From the NCBI GenBank assembly GCA_024280375.1, contig JAJRQF010000104.1:1-47920 (forward strand): a stretch of 47,920 bases of DNA, in the 5' to 3' direction. The stretch comes from Alphaproteobacteria bacterium. Lineage in GTDB: Bacteria > Pseudomonadota > Alphaproteobacteria > Rhizobiales > Rhizobiaceae. Under the pieces are notes generated by a model. The model ran no database searches. It was not told the DNA's origin and worked only from the letters and a program-made list of their open reading frames with translations. This document shows, one piece after another, positions 38,899-47,272 of this stretch. A program made the position numbers and the translations under genes. Numbering within the stretch: the first letter of the stretch is position 1; the number at the start of each line of letters is the position of its first letter.

Positions 38899-41115
38899 TC
38901 ACAAAAAGCTCTGCGGATCAATATCAATTTGTACTCTTATATTGCCACGGGTCTTCGGCGCGCGGGCGGTCCATTGGCGCAGGAATTCCTGCAGGTCGGT
39001 TTGGCGGGATGCCTGGACCAGAATGCGGAAACGAAAGCGGCTTCGAACCAGCGCCATCGGTGCTTCTGCCGGGCCAAGCACCATGATTTCAGGATGGTTT
39101 GGCGCGGCATTTCGATAGGCGCGCGCGTGATTTTCAGCCTCGCGACGATCTGTTCCAGAAATGATGATACCCGCGAGGCGACCAAAAGGAGGAAGCCCCG
39201 CTTGTTCGCGCGCAATAATTTCGCGGGCAATAAAGGCATCACTATCGCCCGATGCAATGGCTTTGATCACCGGATGATCCGGCTGATAGGTTTGTAGCAG
39301 GCCAAGGCTTTTGCCGCCTGCACGCCCGGCGCGTCCGGTTACCTGCGAAAGCAATTGGAATGTGCGCTCGGCCGCGCGCGGATCTGCATTATTAAGGCCA
39401 ATATCGGCATCGACCACGCCCACAAGGGTCATAAGCGGGAAATTGTGCCCTTTGGCCACGAGTTGGGTGCCGATGACAATGTCTGCTTCACCCTTGGCGA
39501 TGGTTTCAAGTTCCAGCCGCAACCGGGTAACGCCGCCCATCATATCCGACGATAAAAGAATGATACGGGCATCGGGAAACAGCTTGTCAGTTTCCTCTGC
39601 CAACCGTTCAATGCCCGGCCCGCAGGCAACCAGATGATCGAGCGTGCCGCAGGAGGGGCAGGATTCTGGCTGGCGTTCGCTATGGCCACAATGGTGGCAT
39701 TGCAGGGTGCCGCGAAAGCGGTGTTCCACCAGCCAGGCGGTACAGTTTTTGCATTGGAAGCGATGGCCACAAACCCGGCAAAGGGTGAGCGGTGCATAGC
39801 CACGGCGGTTGAGAAATAAAAGGCTTTGTTCGCCGCGTTCCAGATTGCGGGCCATTGCCTTGGTCAAGACGGGTGAAAGAAATGACCCACGCGGCGGCGG
39901 GTTTTTGCGCATGTCGATTGCATGCAGTTCCGGCAATACTGCACCGCCGTGGCGAGCGCTTAGGATTATATGCTTATAGCGACCGCGTTCAGCGTTGACC
40001 CGGCTTTCAATTGATGGCGTGGCGGAGGCTAAAATGACCGGAATATTATTGATGGAGGCACGCACCACCGCCATATCGCGGGCGTTATAAAAAACCCGGT
40101 CTTCCTGTTTGTAGGCGCTGTCATGTTCCTCATCGACGATGATCAGCCCAAGGTCTTTAAACGGCAGAAACAGGGATGAGCGGGCACCGGCAACAACCTG
40201 CACATCGCCGGATGCGATCTGTCGCCAGATTTTCTCGCGCCGTTTCGGGTTCATGCCCGAGTGCCATTCGCCCGGTAGCGCGCCGAAGCGTTGTTCAAAG
40301 CGTTCCAGAAATGTGGTGGTGAGGGCAATTTCCGGCAGCATAATCAGCACTTGCCTATTTTGACGAATAGCATCGGCGATGGCTTCAAAATAAACTTCGG
40401 TTTTGCCGGAACCTGTCACCCCATCCAGCAGGGCGGCGTTGAACTTGTTTTCACCCATTATCGTATGAAGCTGGTCGGCGGCCTCTACCTGCTCGGGGTT
40501 GAGTTTTGTACCCGAATGTTCAGGATCAGGGCTTTCGACTGCTGGAGGGGCGGGGATCATGACCTGCTCGAAAACATCGAGTTTGATCAATCCATTGACC
40601 ACGGATGTGCTTACTCCTGCTGCATGGGCAAGGCCCGGACGGGTCCACGCCATCGGTGGTGCATCTGCGTCCAATATTTCCGTTGCGAGTTCGATCACCC
40701 GTTTACGGGCAGCGGTCATTCGTTCCGGTGGCGGGCCCTTATAGCGCCATGCTTCGGTTGGTTTTTCCGGGTCAAAGGCTGCCGGCACCCGCAAGATCAT
40801 TCGTAAAACCTGACCGGGTGGGGAAAGAGTGTATTGGGCGATCCATTCAATGAATTTTCGAAGTTCCGGGCGTATGGGCGGGCAGTTAAATTTGCGGGTT
40901 ACATCGCGCAGTTTTTTGGCATCAACATTGTCGCTTTCACCATCCCATACAACGGCCGCAACCTGCCTCGGGCCAAGTGGCACCTGCACAATATCACCGG
41001 GGCGAAGCTGCAAATCAACGTCCGCGCGATAGGAATAGGCGCGTTCTGCCGGTATTGGCAGTAAAATGGGAACGATGGAGGCATTCTTGGTCAAATTGAT
41101 TCCTTTTACTATCAT
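38899..41115 (-). CDS. priA: Primosomal protein N' (replication restart helicase)
   Basis: A helicase of 738 residues that reloads DnaB at stalled forks. The N-terminal DNA-binding part (YSYRADVDLQLRPGDIVQVPLGPRQVAAVVW) is followed by Walker A LLDGVTGSGKTEVYF (near residue 230), the DEAH-type box IIVDEEHDSAYKQEDR, and SATPSIES. The zinc-binding insert has eight Cys in four CxxC pairs (CRVCG, CKNC, CHHCG, CPSCG), and the C-terminal helicase lobe has GTQLVAKGHNFPLMTLVG and QVTGRAGRAG. All key residues are present. It stands alone, facing the end of the DUF1801 gene across the repeat element. Confidence 0.97.
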   Translation of the reverse strand: MIVKGINLTKNASIVPILLPIPAERAYSYRADVDLQLRPGDIVQVPLGPRQVAAVVWDGESDNVDAKKLRDVTRKFNCPPIRPELRKFIEWIAQYTLSPPGQVLRMILRVPAAFDPEKPTEAWRYKGPPPERMTAARKRVIELATEILDADAPPMAWTRPGLAHAAGVSTSVVNGLIKLDVFEQVMIPAPPAVESPDPEHSGTKLNPEQVEAADQLHTIMGENKFNAALLDGVTGSGKTEVYFEAIADAIRQNRQVLIMLPEIALTTTFLERFEQRFGALPGEWHSGMNPKRREKIWRQIASGDVQVVAGARSSLFLPFKDLGLIIVDEEHDSAYKQEDRVFYNARDMAVVRASINNIPVILASATPSIESRVNAERGRYKHIILSARHGGAVLPELHAIDMRKNPPPRGSFLSPVLTKAMARNLERGEQSLLFLNRRGYAPLTLCRVCGHRFQCKNCTAWLVEHRFRGTLQCHHCGHSERQPESCPSCGTLDHLVACGPGIERLAEETDKLFPDARIILLSSDMMGGVTRLRLELETIAKGEADIVIGTQLVAKGHNFPLMTLVGVVDADIGLNNADPRAAERTFQLLSQVTGRAGRAGGKSLGLLQTYQPDHPVIKAIASGDSDAFIAREIIAREQAGLPPFGRLAGIIISGTDRREAENHARAYRNAAPNHPEIMVLGPAEAPMALVRSRFRFRILVQASRQTDLQEFLRQWTARAPKTRGNIRVQIDIDPQSFL

Positions 41116-41188
41116 TGCCGTTCATTTATGATAAAGGAAAGCCTGATTTATTGTTAAAAAAACCGCCCCAGTTTTCAGGAAGCAGAAA

Positions 41189-41842
41189 ATGAAGTTCTTT
41201 ATTGATACCGCCGATGTGGATGAAATCCGTGAATGGAATTCAACCGGTTTGATTGATGGCGTTACAACCAATCCCTCGCTGATCTTAAAATCTGGCCGTC
41301 AGATTGATGAGGCTTTGGCTGAAATTTGTTCGATTGTTGATGGCCCGGTTTCCGGTGAAGTAACCGCGATTGATACCGATGGCATGATTTCGCAAGGCAA
41401 AACGCTTGCCAAGATTGCCGAAAATATCTGCATCAAATTACCCCTTACCATGGATGGTTTGAAAGCCTGTAAGGTGTTGACCGACGAGGGTTTTAAAACC
41501 AATGTCACGCTTTGCTTTTCAGCCAATCAGGCGCTTTTGGCGGCCAAGGCTGGTGCGACTTATATCTCGCCGTTCATCGGTCGGTTGGATGACATCAATA
41601 TAGATGGTATGGAACTGATTGAAGAAATTCGCGCAATTTATGATAATTATGGCTTTGAAACTCAATTGCTGGCGGCTTCTTTGCGCACCGCAAATCATGT
41701 GAAAGATTGCGCCATTGCCGGTGCTGATGTGGCGACGATTCCGCCTTCTACGCTTGGTAAACTTGTGGCCCATCCATTGACCGACAAAGGGTTGGCGGCA
41801 TTTTTGGCGGATTGGGAAAAAACCGGCCAATCTATAGGATAG
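41189..41842 (+). CDS. Transaldolase / fructose-6-phosphate aldolase-like protein
   Basis: A small class I aldolase of 217 residues of the TalC/FSA group. The family features are [14 protein letters not shown] at the N-terminus, [10 protein letters not shown], the Schiff-base Lys in [12 protein letters not shown] and [13 protein letters not shown]. Short transaldolases of this type are usual in alphaproteobacteria and can act as transaldolase or as fructose-6-phosphate aldolase; both use dihydroxyacetone-derived intermediates. AGGAAG precedes the start. It is divergent from priA and closed by a strong hairpin. Confidence 0.93.
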   Translation: MKFFIDTADVDEIREWNSTGLIDGVTTNPSLILKSGRQIDEALAEICSIVDGPVSGEVTAIDTDGMISQGKTLAKIAENICIKLPLTMDGLKACKVLTDEGFKTNVTLCFSANQALLAAKAGATYISPFIGRLDDINIDGMELIEEIRAIYDNYGFETQLLAASLRTANHVKDCAIAGADVATIPPSTLGKLVAHPLTDKGLAAFLADWEKTGQSIG

Positions 41843-41878
41843 AGCCCTGCGCCCGTCCCCATTTGATTGACCGGTTTT

Positions 41879-41929
41879 AAAATCAGGTAGTGAGTACATG
41901 GGCTACCTGATTTTGAGGCTACCTGATTT
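41879..41929 (+). terminator. Transaldolase terminator with an alternative third arm
   Basis: AAAATCAGGTAG (41879-41890) pairs perfectly with CTACCTGATTTT (41903-41914), a 12-bp stem ending in a T-run. A second copy of the 3' arm, CTACCTGATTT (41919-41929), follows 4 bp later and could replace it. The region lies between convergent genes and may act in both directions. Confidence 0.75.
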
Positions 41930-41932
41930 AGA

Positions 41933-43216
41933 TCAAGCGGCCTTACTGAACGTATCGGGGTGGTTTTCGTTTGTTGCGGCCCAGGGGTTGATCAGCACAC
42001 CGGATACATCATCAGTAAATTCGCTGGCCCCGTGAACATTGCTCAGCTTCTCAATTAACTGGCCCGGAAATTTTACCAGATTTATATCTGGTTCGGCGCT
42101 GAACATATCGCTCAATCCATCCTCATCCCAAAGCGAGCCATCCGGTTTTTCGCATTCGGTTACCCCGTCGGAGAATAAAAACAATTGATCATTTTGCTCA
42201 AGGGTAAATTCGATTGAATCGTATTCGGCGAATGAGAACAGGCCAACCGGAGCACCGCCTTCACCGACAAAATGGGTCTTTCCATCGGGTTGCAAAACCA
42301 GCGGATTTGGATGACCCGCCTGACACATTTTTACCTTGCCAGTGCTTCGATCAATGATTGCATATACCATGGTAAAATATTGGTCGGTCTCTGAGTCGTC
42401 CTGATGACGGCGGTTTAACTCGCTCATCAATTCATGCGGCTCGCGGGTTCGCATTGTGCCGTCGGGCATTGGTTCAAAGGCAAGGTTTGCCTCTTTTTCA
42501 TAAGGGTTGAGCGATTGGGCGAGCGTTACGGTTTTTAATGCGGCCGAGACGCCGTGGCCCGCAACATCAATTGAATAAATGCCAATCTCATGATCTGAAA
42601 TCGGGAAATATCCCACAAGATCGCCGCCAATATAGGTGCAGGGTTTGTAAATTGTGGCGATTTCCCATTGTTGAAAGCTGTGAAATTCCGGTGGAATATA
42701 AACCTGCTGCAATTTGGCCGCGGCCTTTAGGTCATCCTCCAGCTTTTCGTGGATCATGGTCAATTGCTTGTGGGTGCGATCCAGCTGGTCATTGCGCGCC
42801 ATTAGGCTTTGTTGAAGTTTCAAAATTCGCAGACCGGCAACCATCCGGGCATCCAGTTCTTCCTTGTGCAAGGGCTTGGAGAGAAAATCATCTGCCCCCG
42901 CATGCAGGCCGGTGGAGACATCTGCCTTATCGGTTTTTGATGTGAGCAAAATCAGATAGGTATTGCCATCGGGATAGGTTTGCCTGATCTTGCGGCAAAG
43001 TTCTGGTCCGGTCATGCCCGGCATTATCCAATCGCTGATGATAAAGGGCGGTGGACCGTTTTCATTTAACAGTTCAAGCGCTTCAAACCCATCTGCTGCG
43101 GTTTGAACTTCATAGCCGGATTTTTTAAGCAGGGCAGAAAGAGTGATGCGCTGCGATTTTGAATCATCGACCAGCAGCACTTTTTTTAAGCTGCTTTGTT
43201 GTTCCCTGTTTTCCAT
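41933..43216 (-). CDS. Receiver domain fused to a PP2C/SpoIIE phosphatase (RsbU-like)
   Basis: A protein of 427 residues. The N-terminal receiver has VLLVDDS (Asp17, Asp18), the phosphoacceptor Asp62 in IISDWIMPG, Thr92 and Lys114. A helical linker (LKLQQSLMARNDQLDRTHKQLTMIHEKLEDDLKAAAKLQQVYIPP) resembles the coiled coil of RsbU-type switches. The SpoIIE/PP2C domain keeps its metal-binding Asp residues in YIGGDLVGYF, DVAGHGVSAA, FSDGVTECE and DDVSGV. Such proteins dephosphorylate an anti-anti-sigma factor when activated. No STAS or anti-sigma gene is adjacent; the nearest possible partner is the Hpt-like gene 3.5 kb away. Confidence 0.92.
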   Translation of the reverse strand: MENREQQSSLKKVLLVDDSKSQRITLSALLKKSGYEVQTAADGFEALELLNENGPPPFIISDWIMPGMTGPELCRKIRQTYPDGNTYLILLTSKTDKADVSTGLHAGADDFLSKPLHKEELDARMVAGLRILKLQQSLMARNDQLDRTHKQLTMIHEKLEDDLKAAAKLQQVYIPPEFHSFQQWEIATIYKPCTYIGGDLVGYFPISDHEIGIYSIDVAGHGVSAALKTVTLAQSLNPYEKEANLAFEPMPDGTMRTREPHELMSELNRRHQDDSETDQYFTMVYAIIDRSTGKVKMCQAGHPNPLVLQPDGKTHFVGEGGAPVGLFSFAEYDSIEFTLEQNDQLFLFSDGVTECEKPDGSLWDEDGLSDMFSAEPDINLVKFPGQLIEKLSNVHGASEFTDDVSGVLINPWAATNENHPDTFSKAA

Positions 43217-43353
43217 TTTTAAGTCCCATTAAAGTTGTGTTGCATAATTAATACACGTTATACTTTAATATCAAATAGTGCTTTTAAAACCAGTTTTAGC
43301 CAATTCATTAGCGAAGAGTTAACCTAATCCCGCATAGGTTGAATACCTTGTTT

Positions 43354-45225
43354 ATGCAATTGGTGATAGATACGATGAATGGGTTGAAGAAGTTTTACTT
43401 TTCCGAATTTGAAGACAGAATGCCTGAACCTCCGACACCTCATTCTGATGTGCGGGAGTTTTTCTGGCAATTGTTTGCCTCAGCTTCGATTGTTCTGGGT
43501 GGATGGTATTTGTGGTGGCGCTGGACTGCGTCTCTCAATATGGATGCGGTATGGTTTTCCTATCCGATGGTGATTGCAGAATCTTGCGCCTATGTGGGCA
43601 TGTTGCTGTTTTTTCACAACCTGTGGCGCAATGCGGATTTTGAGCAATTGCCGCCGCCGCATCTGGCAAACGAATGTGTTTCTGAGGGGACCGAACGTGA
43701 AATATCGGTCGATCTGTTTCTGCCTACCTATGATGAGGACCCGGAACTTGTTCGCTATTCGATCATTGATTCAAAGAATATCCGCTATCCGCATTCGATT
43801 GATTTGAACATTTATGTGCTTGATGACGGCCGGCGTGATGAAATGCGCAAAGTCGCTGAAGAAGAGGGCGTTGGCTATATCACCCGCGACAATAATATTG
43901 GCTTTAAGGCCGGTAATTTGCGCAATGCGATGGAGCAGACTTCTGGTGATTTTATCGTCATCTGTGATGCGGATACCAGGCCGTTTCCCTCGATGCTTGA
44001 AAATACCATGGGCTATTTTCGTGATCTTGATGTTGCCTGGGTACAAACGCCACAATGGTTTTATGATATCCCGCAAGGGGAAAGTATCTCGAAGGTATGG
44101 CGCAAAAATCTTGGCTCTATTGGTGGAGCGCTGGCCAGCGGCATTGAGAAAATCTGGGGTGAGATCAAGGTTGGTGAAGACCCGTTTATCAATGATCCAA
44201 AGCTATTCTATGACGTTATTTTGCGCAGGCGCAACGCGTTTCATGCATCATTTTGCTGTGGTGCCGGATCTGTTCACCGCCGTGAAGCGGTTATGGAAGC
44301 GGCACTCAAGGTCTACGGCGACCACGTGGACAAGCAGGTTAAAAAGCTCTCGCGGGCCATCCATGACCCTGAATTGAAAAAGGACTTTGAAGAGGAAATG
44401 GGCCGCCAAATGGCGCTTGAAACCGAATTGACGCCTTATAAGTTCCATGTATCTGAAGACATTTATACCTCGATTATTTTGCATTCCGACCGTTCGCGTA
44501 ACTGGAAATCTGTGCTGCATCCCAGAATAGAATCCAAAATGCTATCGCCGCTTGATTTGCAAACTTGGATTGTACAGCGGTTTAAATATGCCGGTGGCAC
44601 CATTGATATTGGTATTAATGACAATCCTGTTCTTTCCGGTGGTATGCGCTTTCGCCAAAAACTCATGTATGCGATGACCTTTTGGTCTTATATGGCGCCT
44701 TTGTGGAACGTGATATTTCTGGCCGCGCCGATTGTTGCGCTGTTTACCGGCATTGCCCCGGTATCCGCCTATTCAACTGATTTCTTTCTACACCTTTTGC
44801 CGTTCCTGCTTATTCACGAATTGGCATCGATCCTTGGTATGTGGGGCATATCCAACTTTAAGGGAAGGGCGCTTAATCTTGCATTCTTCTCGGTAAACCT
44901 TCGGGCCATCTGGACCGTATTGCGGGGCAGGAAAATCAGTTTTCCAACCACACCGAAAGAGCGGCAGGAGGGAACATTTTTGCATCTTGTCATTCCGCAA
45001 CTCACCGTCATTGGATTAACGCTTGCCGGCATCATCTACGGATCTGTTCGATGCTGGTATGAGCCAAGTGCTGAGGTTATTGGCATGCTGGTGGTGAATG
45101 TTTTTTGGGGCATGAACAATGTGATTTCCATGAGTGTGCTGGTTAAAGCCGCCATCTGGAAACCGGAAGAAGTTACAATTAAAAGCGCCGTTGCGGCGCA
45201 TCAAAAGGAGGTGCTTGCATCATGA
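43354..45225 (+). CDS. Membrane GT2 glycosyltransferase (cellulose synthase-like)
   Basis: A processive-type GT2 of 623 residues. Two or three membrane helices precede the catalytic domain, which holds DDG (about 157), DAD (206), SED (367) and QRFKYA (408) in place of the QRxRW of cellulose synthase. Further helices follow. There is no C-terminal PilZ domain, so direct c-di-GMP activation as in BcsA is not expected. Its stop overlaps the start of a DUF3131 gene (ATGA, 45222-45225), and that pair is known as a unit in proteobacteria without a settled product. The start is uncertain: ATG 43354, ATG 43375 and TTG 43339 are possible and none has a strong ribosome site. Confidence 0.88.
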   Translation: MQLVIDTMNGLKKFYFSEFEDRMPEPPTPHSDVREFFWQLFASASIVLGGWYLWWRWTASLNMDAVWFSYPMVIAESCAYVGMLLFFHNLWRNADFEQLPPPHLANECVSEGTEREISVDLFLPTYDEDPELVRYSIIDSKNIRYPHSIDLNIYVLDDGRRDEMRKVAEEEGVGYITRDNNIGFKAGNLRNAMEQTSGDFIVICDADTRPFPSMLENTMGYFRDLDVAWVQTPQWFYDIPQGESISKVWRKNLGSIGGALASGIEKIWGEIKVGEDPFINDPKLFYDVILRRRNAFHASFCCGAGSVHRREAVMEAALKVYGDHVDKQVKKLSRAIHDPELKKDFEEEMGRQMALETELTPYKFHVSEDIYTSIILHSDRSRNWKSVLHPRIESKMLSPLDLQTWIVQRFKYAGGTIDIGINDNPVLSGGMRFRQKLMYAMTFWSYMAPLWNVIFLAAPIVALFTGIAPVSAYSTDFFLHLLPFLLIHELASILGMWGISNFKGRALNLAFFSVNLRAIWTVLRGRKISFPTTPKERQEGTFLHLVIPQLTVIGLTLAGIIYGSVRCWYEPSAEVIGMLVVNVFWGMNNVISMSVLVKAAIWKPEEVTIKSAVAAHQKEVLAS

Positions 45226-46541
45226 AATTTACAACAGGATTAAAGCGCGCGCGCAGTAATATTGCCTTTTTGCTTGGCCTTGGGGTCGCAGTTGGCATTG
45301 TATATACTCTGGAAAATACCGGCCCTTCATTTTCATACGGCAAATTCGTCAACCCGATAAAACTATCCGGTTTGGGGCAGGTTGCGGCACCGGTAGAAAA
45401 GTTGAGCGAAGCTGATATGCAGACTGCACGAATTGCCTGGGTTTATTTCCAACGCAATACCCAGGACGCGACCGGGCTGGTGAATTCAGTGAATAACTTT
45501 GCCTCGACCACCATGTGGGATCAGGCATCTTATATGATGGCGCTAATCAGCGTGGAGCGGCTCGGAATTATCGAGAAACCAGAATTTGACGCAAGGCTAT
45601 CAAAGTTACTGGCGTCGCTTGCAAAATTGCCGCTGTTTGAGGGAAAACTTCCCAACAAGGCCTATGATACCAGAACGCTTGCTATGACCGATTATAAAAA
45701 CCAGGCCACAGAAAAAGGGATTGGTTGGTCGGCGCTTGATGTGGCGCGGATTGTTGTTCCGCTTAATATTCTGGTGTGGAACTATCCTGAACATTCACTC
45801 AAGGTTCGTGGTGTTTTGAAAGCCTGGAAATTTGAAGCGATGCTGAAAGATGGCATCTTCTATGGCGCGCGCGTAAGTGACGCGGGCAAAACCGAACTGG
45901 TTCAGGAAGGGCGACTTGGCTATGAAGAATATGCGGCGCGCGCCATGGCGATGATGGGCTTTGATGCGGTGCGGGCGCAACGCACTGATGATTATTTGAG
46001 GTTTGAGACCATTGGCGGGCAGGAAATTGCCGTCGATAGCCGCTCCTATGCACGCTTTCAAGCACATAACTATGTGGTGAGCGAACCCTTTTTATTAACC
46101 GCGTTTGAAATGGGCCTTGATTCGGAAACCAAAGAACTTGCCTACCGGGTTTATAAAGCTCAGGAAAATCGATTTAAAACCACCGGCATTGAAACCGCCG
46201 TCAGCGAAGACAATGTTGATCAGGCACCCTATTTTGTTTACAATACAGTCTATTCAGACGGAAAAGCCTGGAACGCCCTCGGTGAAGATGGGTCCGATGC
46301 ATCTCATTTGCGCAGTTTGAGCACCAAGGCTGCTTTCGGGTGGCATTCGCTCTATAGAAATGAATATACCCAGCGGTTGGTCGATGGATTGTCCAGTTTT
46401 TACGATCCTGAATCCGGCTGGTATTCCGGTCGTTATGAGGCCAATGGGCAACCCAATAAGGCAATAACTGCGAACTCTAACGGTATCGTGCTGGAAGCTA
46501 TTCATTTCAAGCGGTTTGGTCCTTTCTCATCCTTTAAATAG
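45222..46541 (+). CDS. DUF3131 protein
   Basis: A protein of 439 residues with an N-terminal membrane segment (SNIAFLLGLGVAVGIVYTL) and a periplasmic DUF3131 domain: MQTARIAWVYFQRNTQDATGLVNSVNNFASTTMWDQASYMMALISVERLG, then TEKGIGWSALDVARIVVPLNIL, and near the end ESGWYSGRYEANGQPNKAITANSNGIVLEAIHFKR. The alpha/alpha toroid pattern recalls glycoside hydrolases such as glucoamylases. It overlaps the GT2 gene by 4 nt and is probably its partner, trimming or binding the glucan made by it. Enzyme activity is inference. Confidence 0.88.
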   Translation: MKFTTGLKRARSNIAFLLGLGVAVGIVYTLENTGPSFSYGKFVNPIKLSGLGQVAAPVEKLSEADMQTARIAWVYFQRNTQDATGLVNSVNNFASTTMWDQASYMMALISVERLGIIEKPEFDARLSKLLASLAKLPLFEGKLPNKAYDTRTLAMTDYKNQATEKGIGWSALDVARIVVPLNILVWNYPEHSLKVRGVLKAWKFEAMLKDGIFYGARVSDAGKTELVQEGRLGYEEYAARAMAMMGFDAVRAQRTDDYLRFETIGGQEIAVDSRSYARFQAHNYVVSEPFLLTAFEMGLDSETKELAYRVYKAQENRFKTTGIETAVSEDNVDQAPYFVYNTVYSDGKAWNALGEDGSDASHLRSLSTKAAFGWHSLYRNEYTQRLVDGLSSFYDPESGWYSGRYEANGQPNKAITANSNGIVLEAIHFKRFGPFSSFK

Positions 46542-46633
46542 GAAGGAATGAAAGGCTTTGGTAACCAAAACTTTAAGTTGTGTGAATATATAAACTCAAT
46601 CTGTATTTGTTTTTCCTATTATCTGTGAAAACC

Positions 46634-46665
46634 AGCCGAGGCGCGCATTCCAATGTCGCCCGGCT
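46634..46665 (+). promoter_or_regulatory. Hairpin in the leader of the Hpt-like gene
   Basis: AGCCG-A-GGCG (46634-46643) pairs with CGCC-CGGCT (46657-46665), a 9-bp stem with one bulged A and a 13-nt loop. It lies about 10 nt ahead of the AAGGGG ribosome site of the next gene and has no T-run. Confidence 0.4.
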
Positions 46666-46684
46666 TCACAAATAAGGGGACCAG

Positions 46685-47101
46685 ATGATGAATACCAGAA
46701 ATGATCGGGCTGCGATCGAGCACCGCGCTACGGCTGAAACACTCACGCAAGATTTGCAAATTGATCGATCCATTGCCTATGAAATGATCCATGATTTTGG
46801 GGTTGATGCATTTTTACAGGTCGTGACCCAATATCAAGAGAATATGGCAGCTAATTTGAACATGTTAAGTCAAAGCAGTGCCGACGATGGGCGTGAGCAG
46901 CTTTGGGCACTGCAGTTTATCCGCAATTGCTCCAGCCAATTGGGATTGATTGGCGTCGCTATTCAATGTCGCCAGGTGCTGGATTGCGGTTGCAACAATG
47001 TTGATCTGGATGAAAAGCAGGTGCTGCGGCGCAGGTTCGAAACGGTGATAGACCAGTCAGTTAAATCGCTTAGGGAAATCTCCATTCAAATGCATTCTTG
47101 A
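46685..47101 (+). CDS. Hpt-like protein lacking the phospho-histidine
   Basis: A helical protein of 138 residues. The stretch from residue 36 to about 95 has the layout of a histidine phosphotransfer domain, but the place of the His-x-Leu-Lys-Gly motif reads QFIRN (Gln77 instead of His, Arg80 for Lys, Asn81 for Gly), while the following SSQLG and CRQVLD are kept. It would thus fold as a four-helix bundle without being able to accept phosphate. AAGGGG lies 6-7 nt ahead of the start. Position between the polysaccharide genes and glgP, near a receiver-PP2C protein, suggests a regulatory binding role. Family assignment is by eye and could be wrong. Confidence 0.55.
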   Translation: MMNTRNDRAAIEHRATAETLTQDLQIDRSIAYEMIHDFGVDAFLQVVTQYQENMAANLNMLSQSSADDGREQLWALQFIRNCSSQLGLIGVAIQCRQVLDCGCNNVDLDEKQVLRRRFETVIDQSVKSLREISIQMHS

Positions 47102-47131
47102 AGTTGTGTAACGTTGAATTGGTCTCAGGAG

Positions 47132-47192
47132 TATATTCACTGATACAACTTATAAGGGTTGAATAAGAAAAATAACCGTAATAGTGAATATA
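47132..47192. promoter_or_regulatory. 10-bp inverted repeat ahead of glgP
   Basis: TATATTCACT (47132-47141) and AGTGAATATA (47183-47192) are perfect inverted copies 41 nt apart in an AT-rich gene gap. It may hold an operator with two half-sites or mark the promoter region of glgP. Confidence 0.35.
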
Positions 47193-47272
47193 GTTACAGC
47201 CATTCATGATTCGTTAAACAAATACAACCAATAGTAGTAAATAATATTTTACACCATTTAGAGGAATAATTC

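Noticed and set aside
43354-45225. Identification as bcsA (cellulose synthase)
   Set aside because: No PilZ domain, a QRFKYA motif instead of QRxRW, and no bcsB, bcsZ or bcsC nearby; DUF3131 is the partner.
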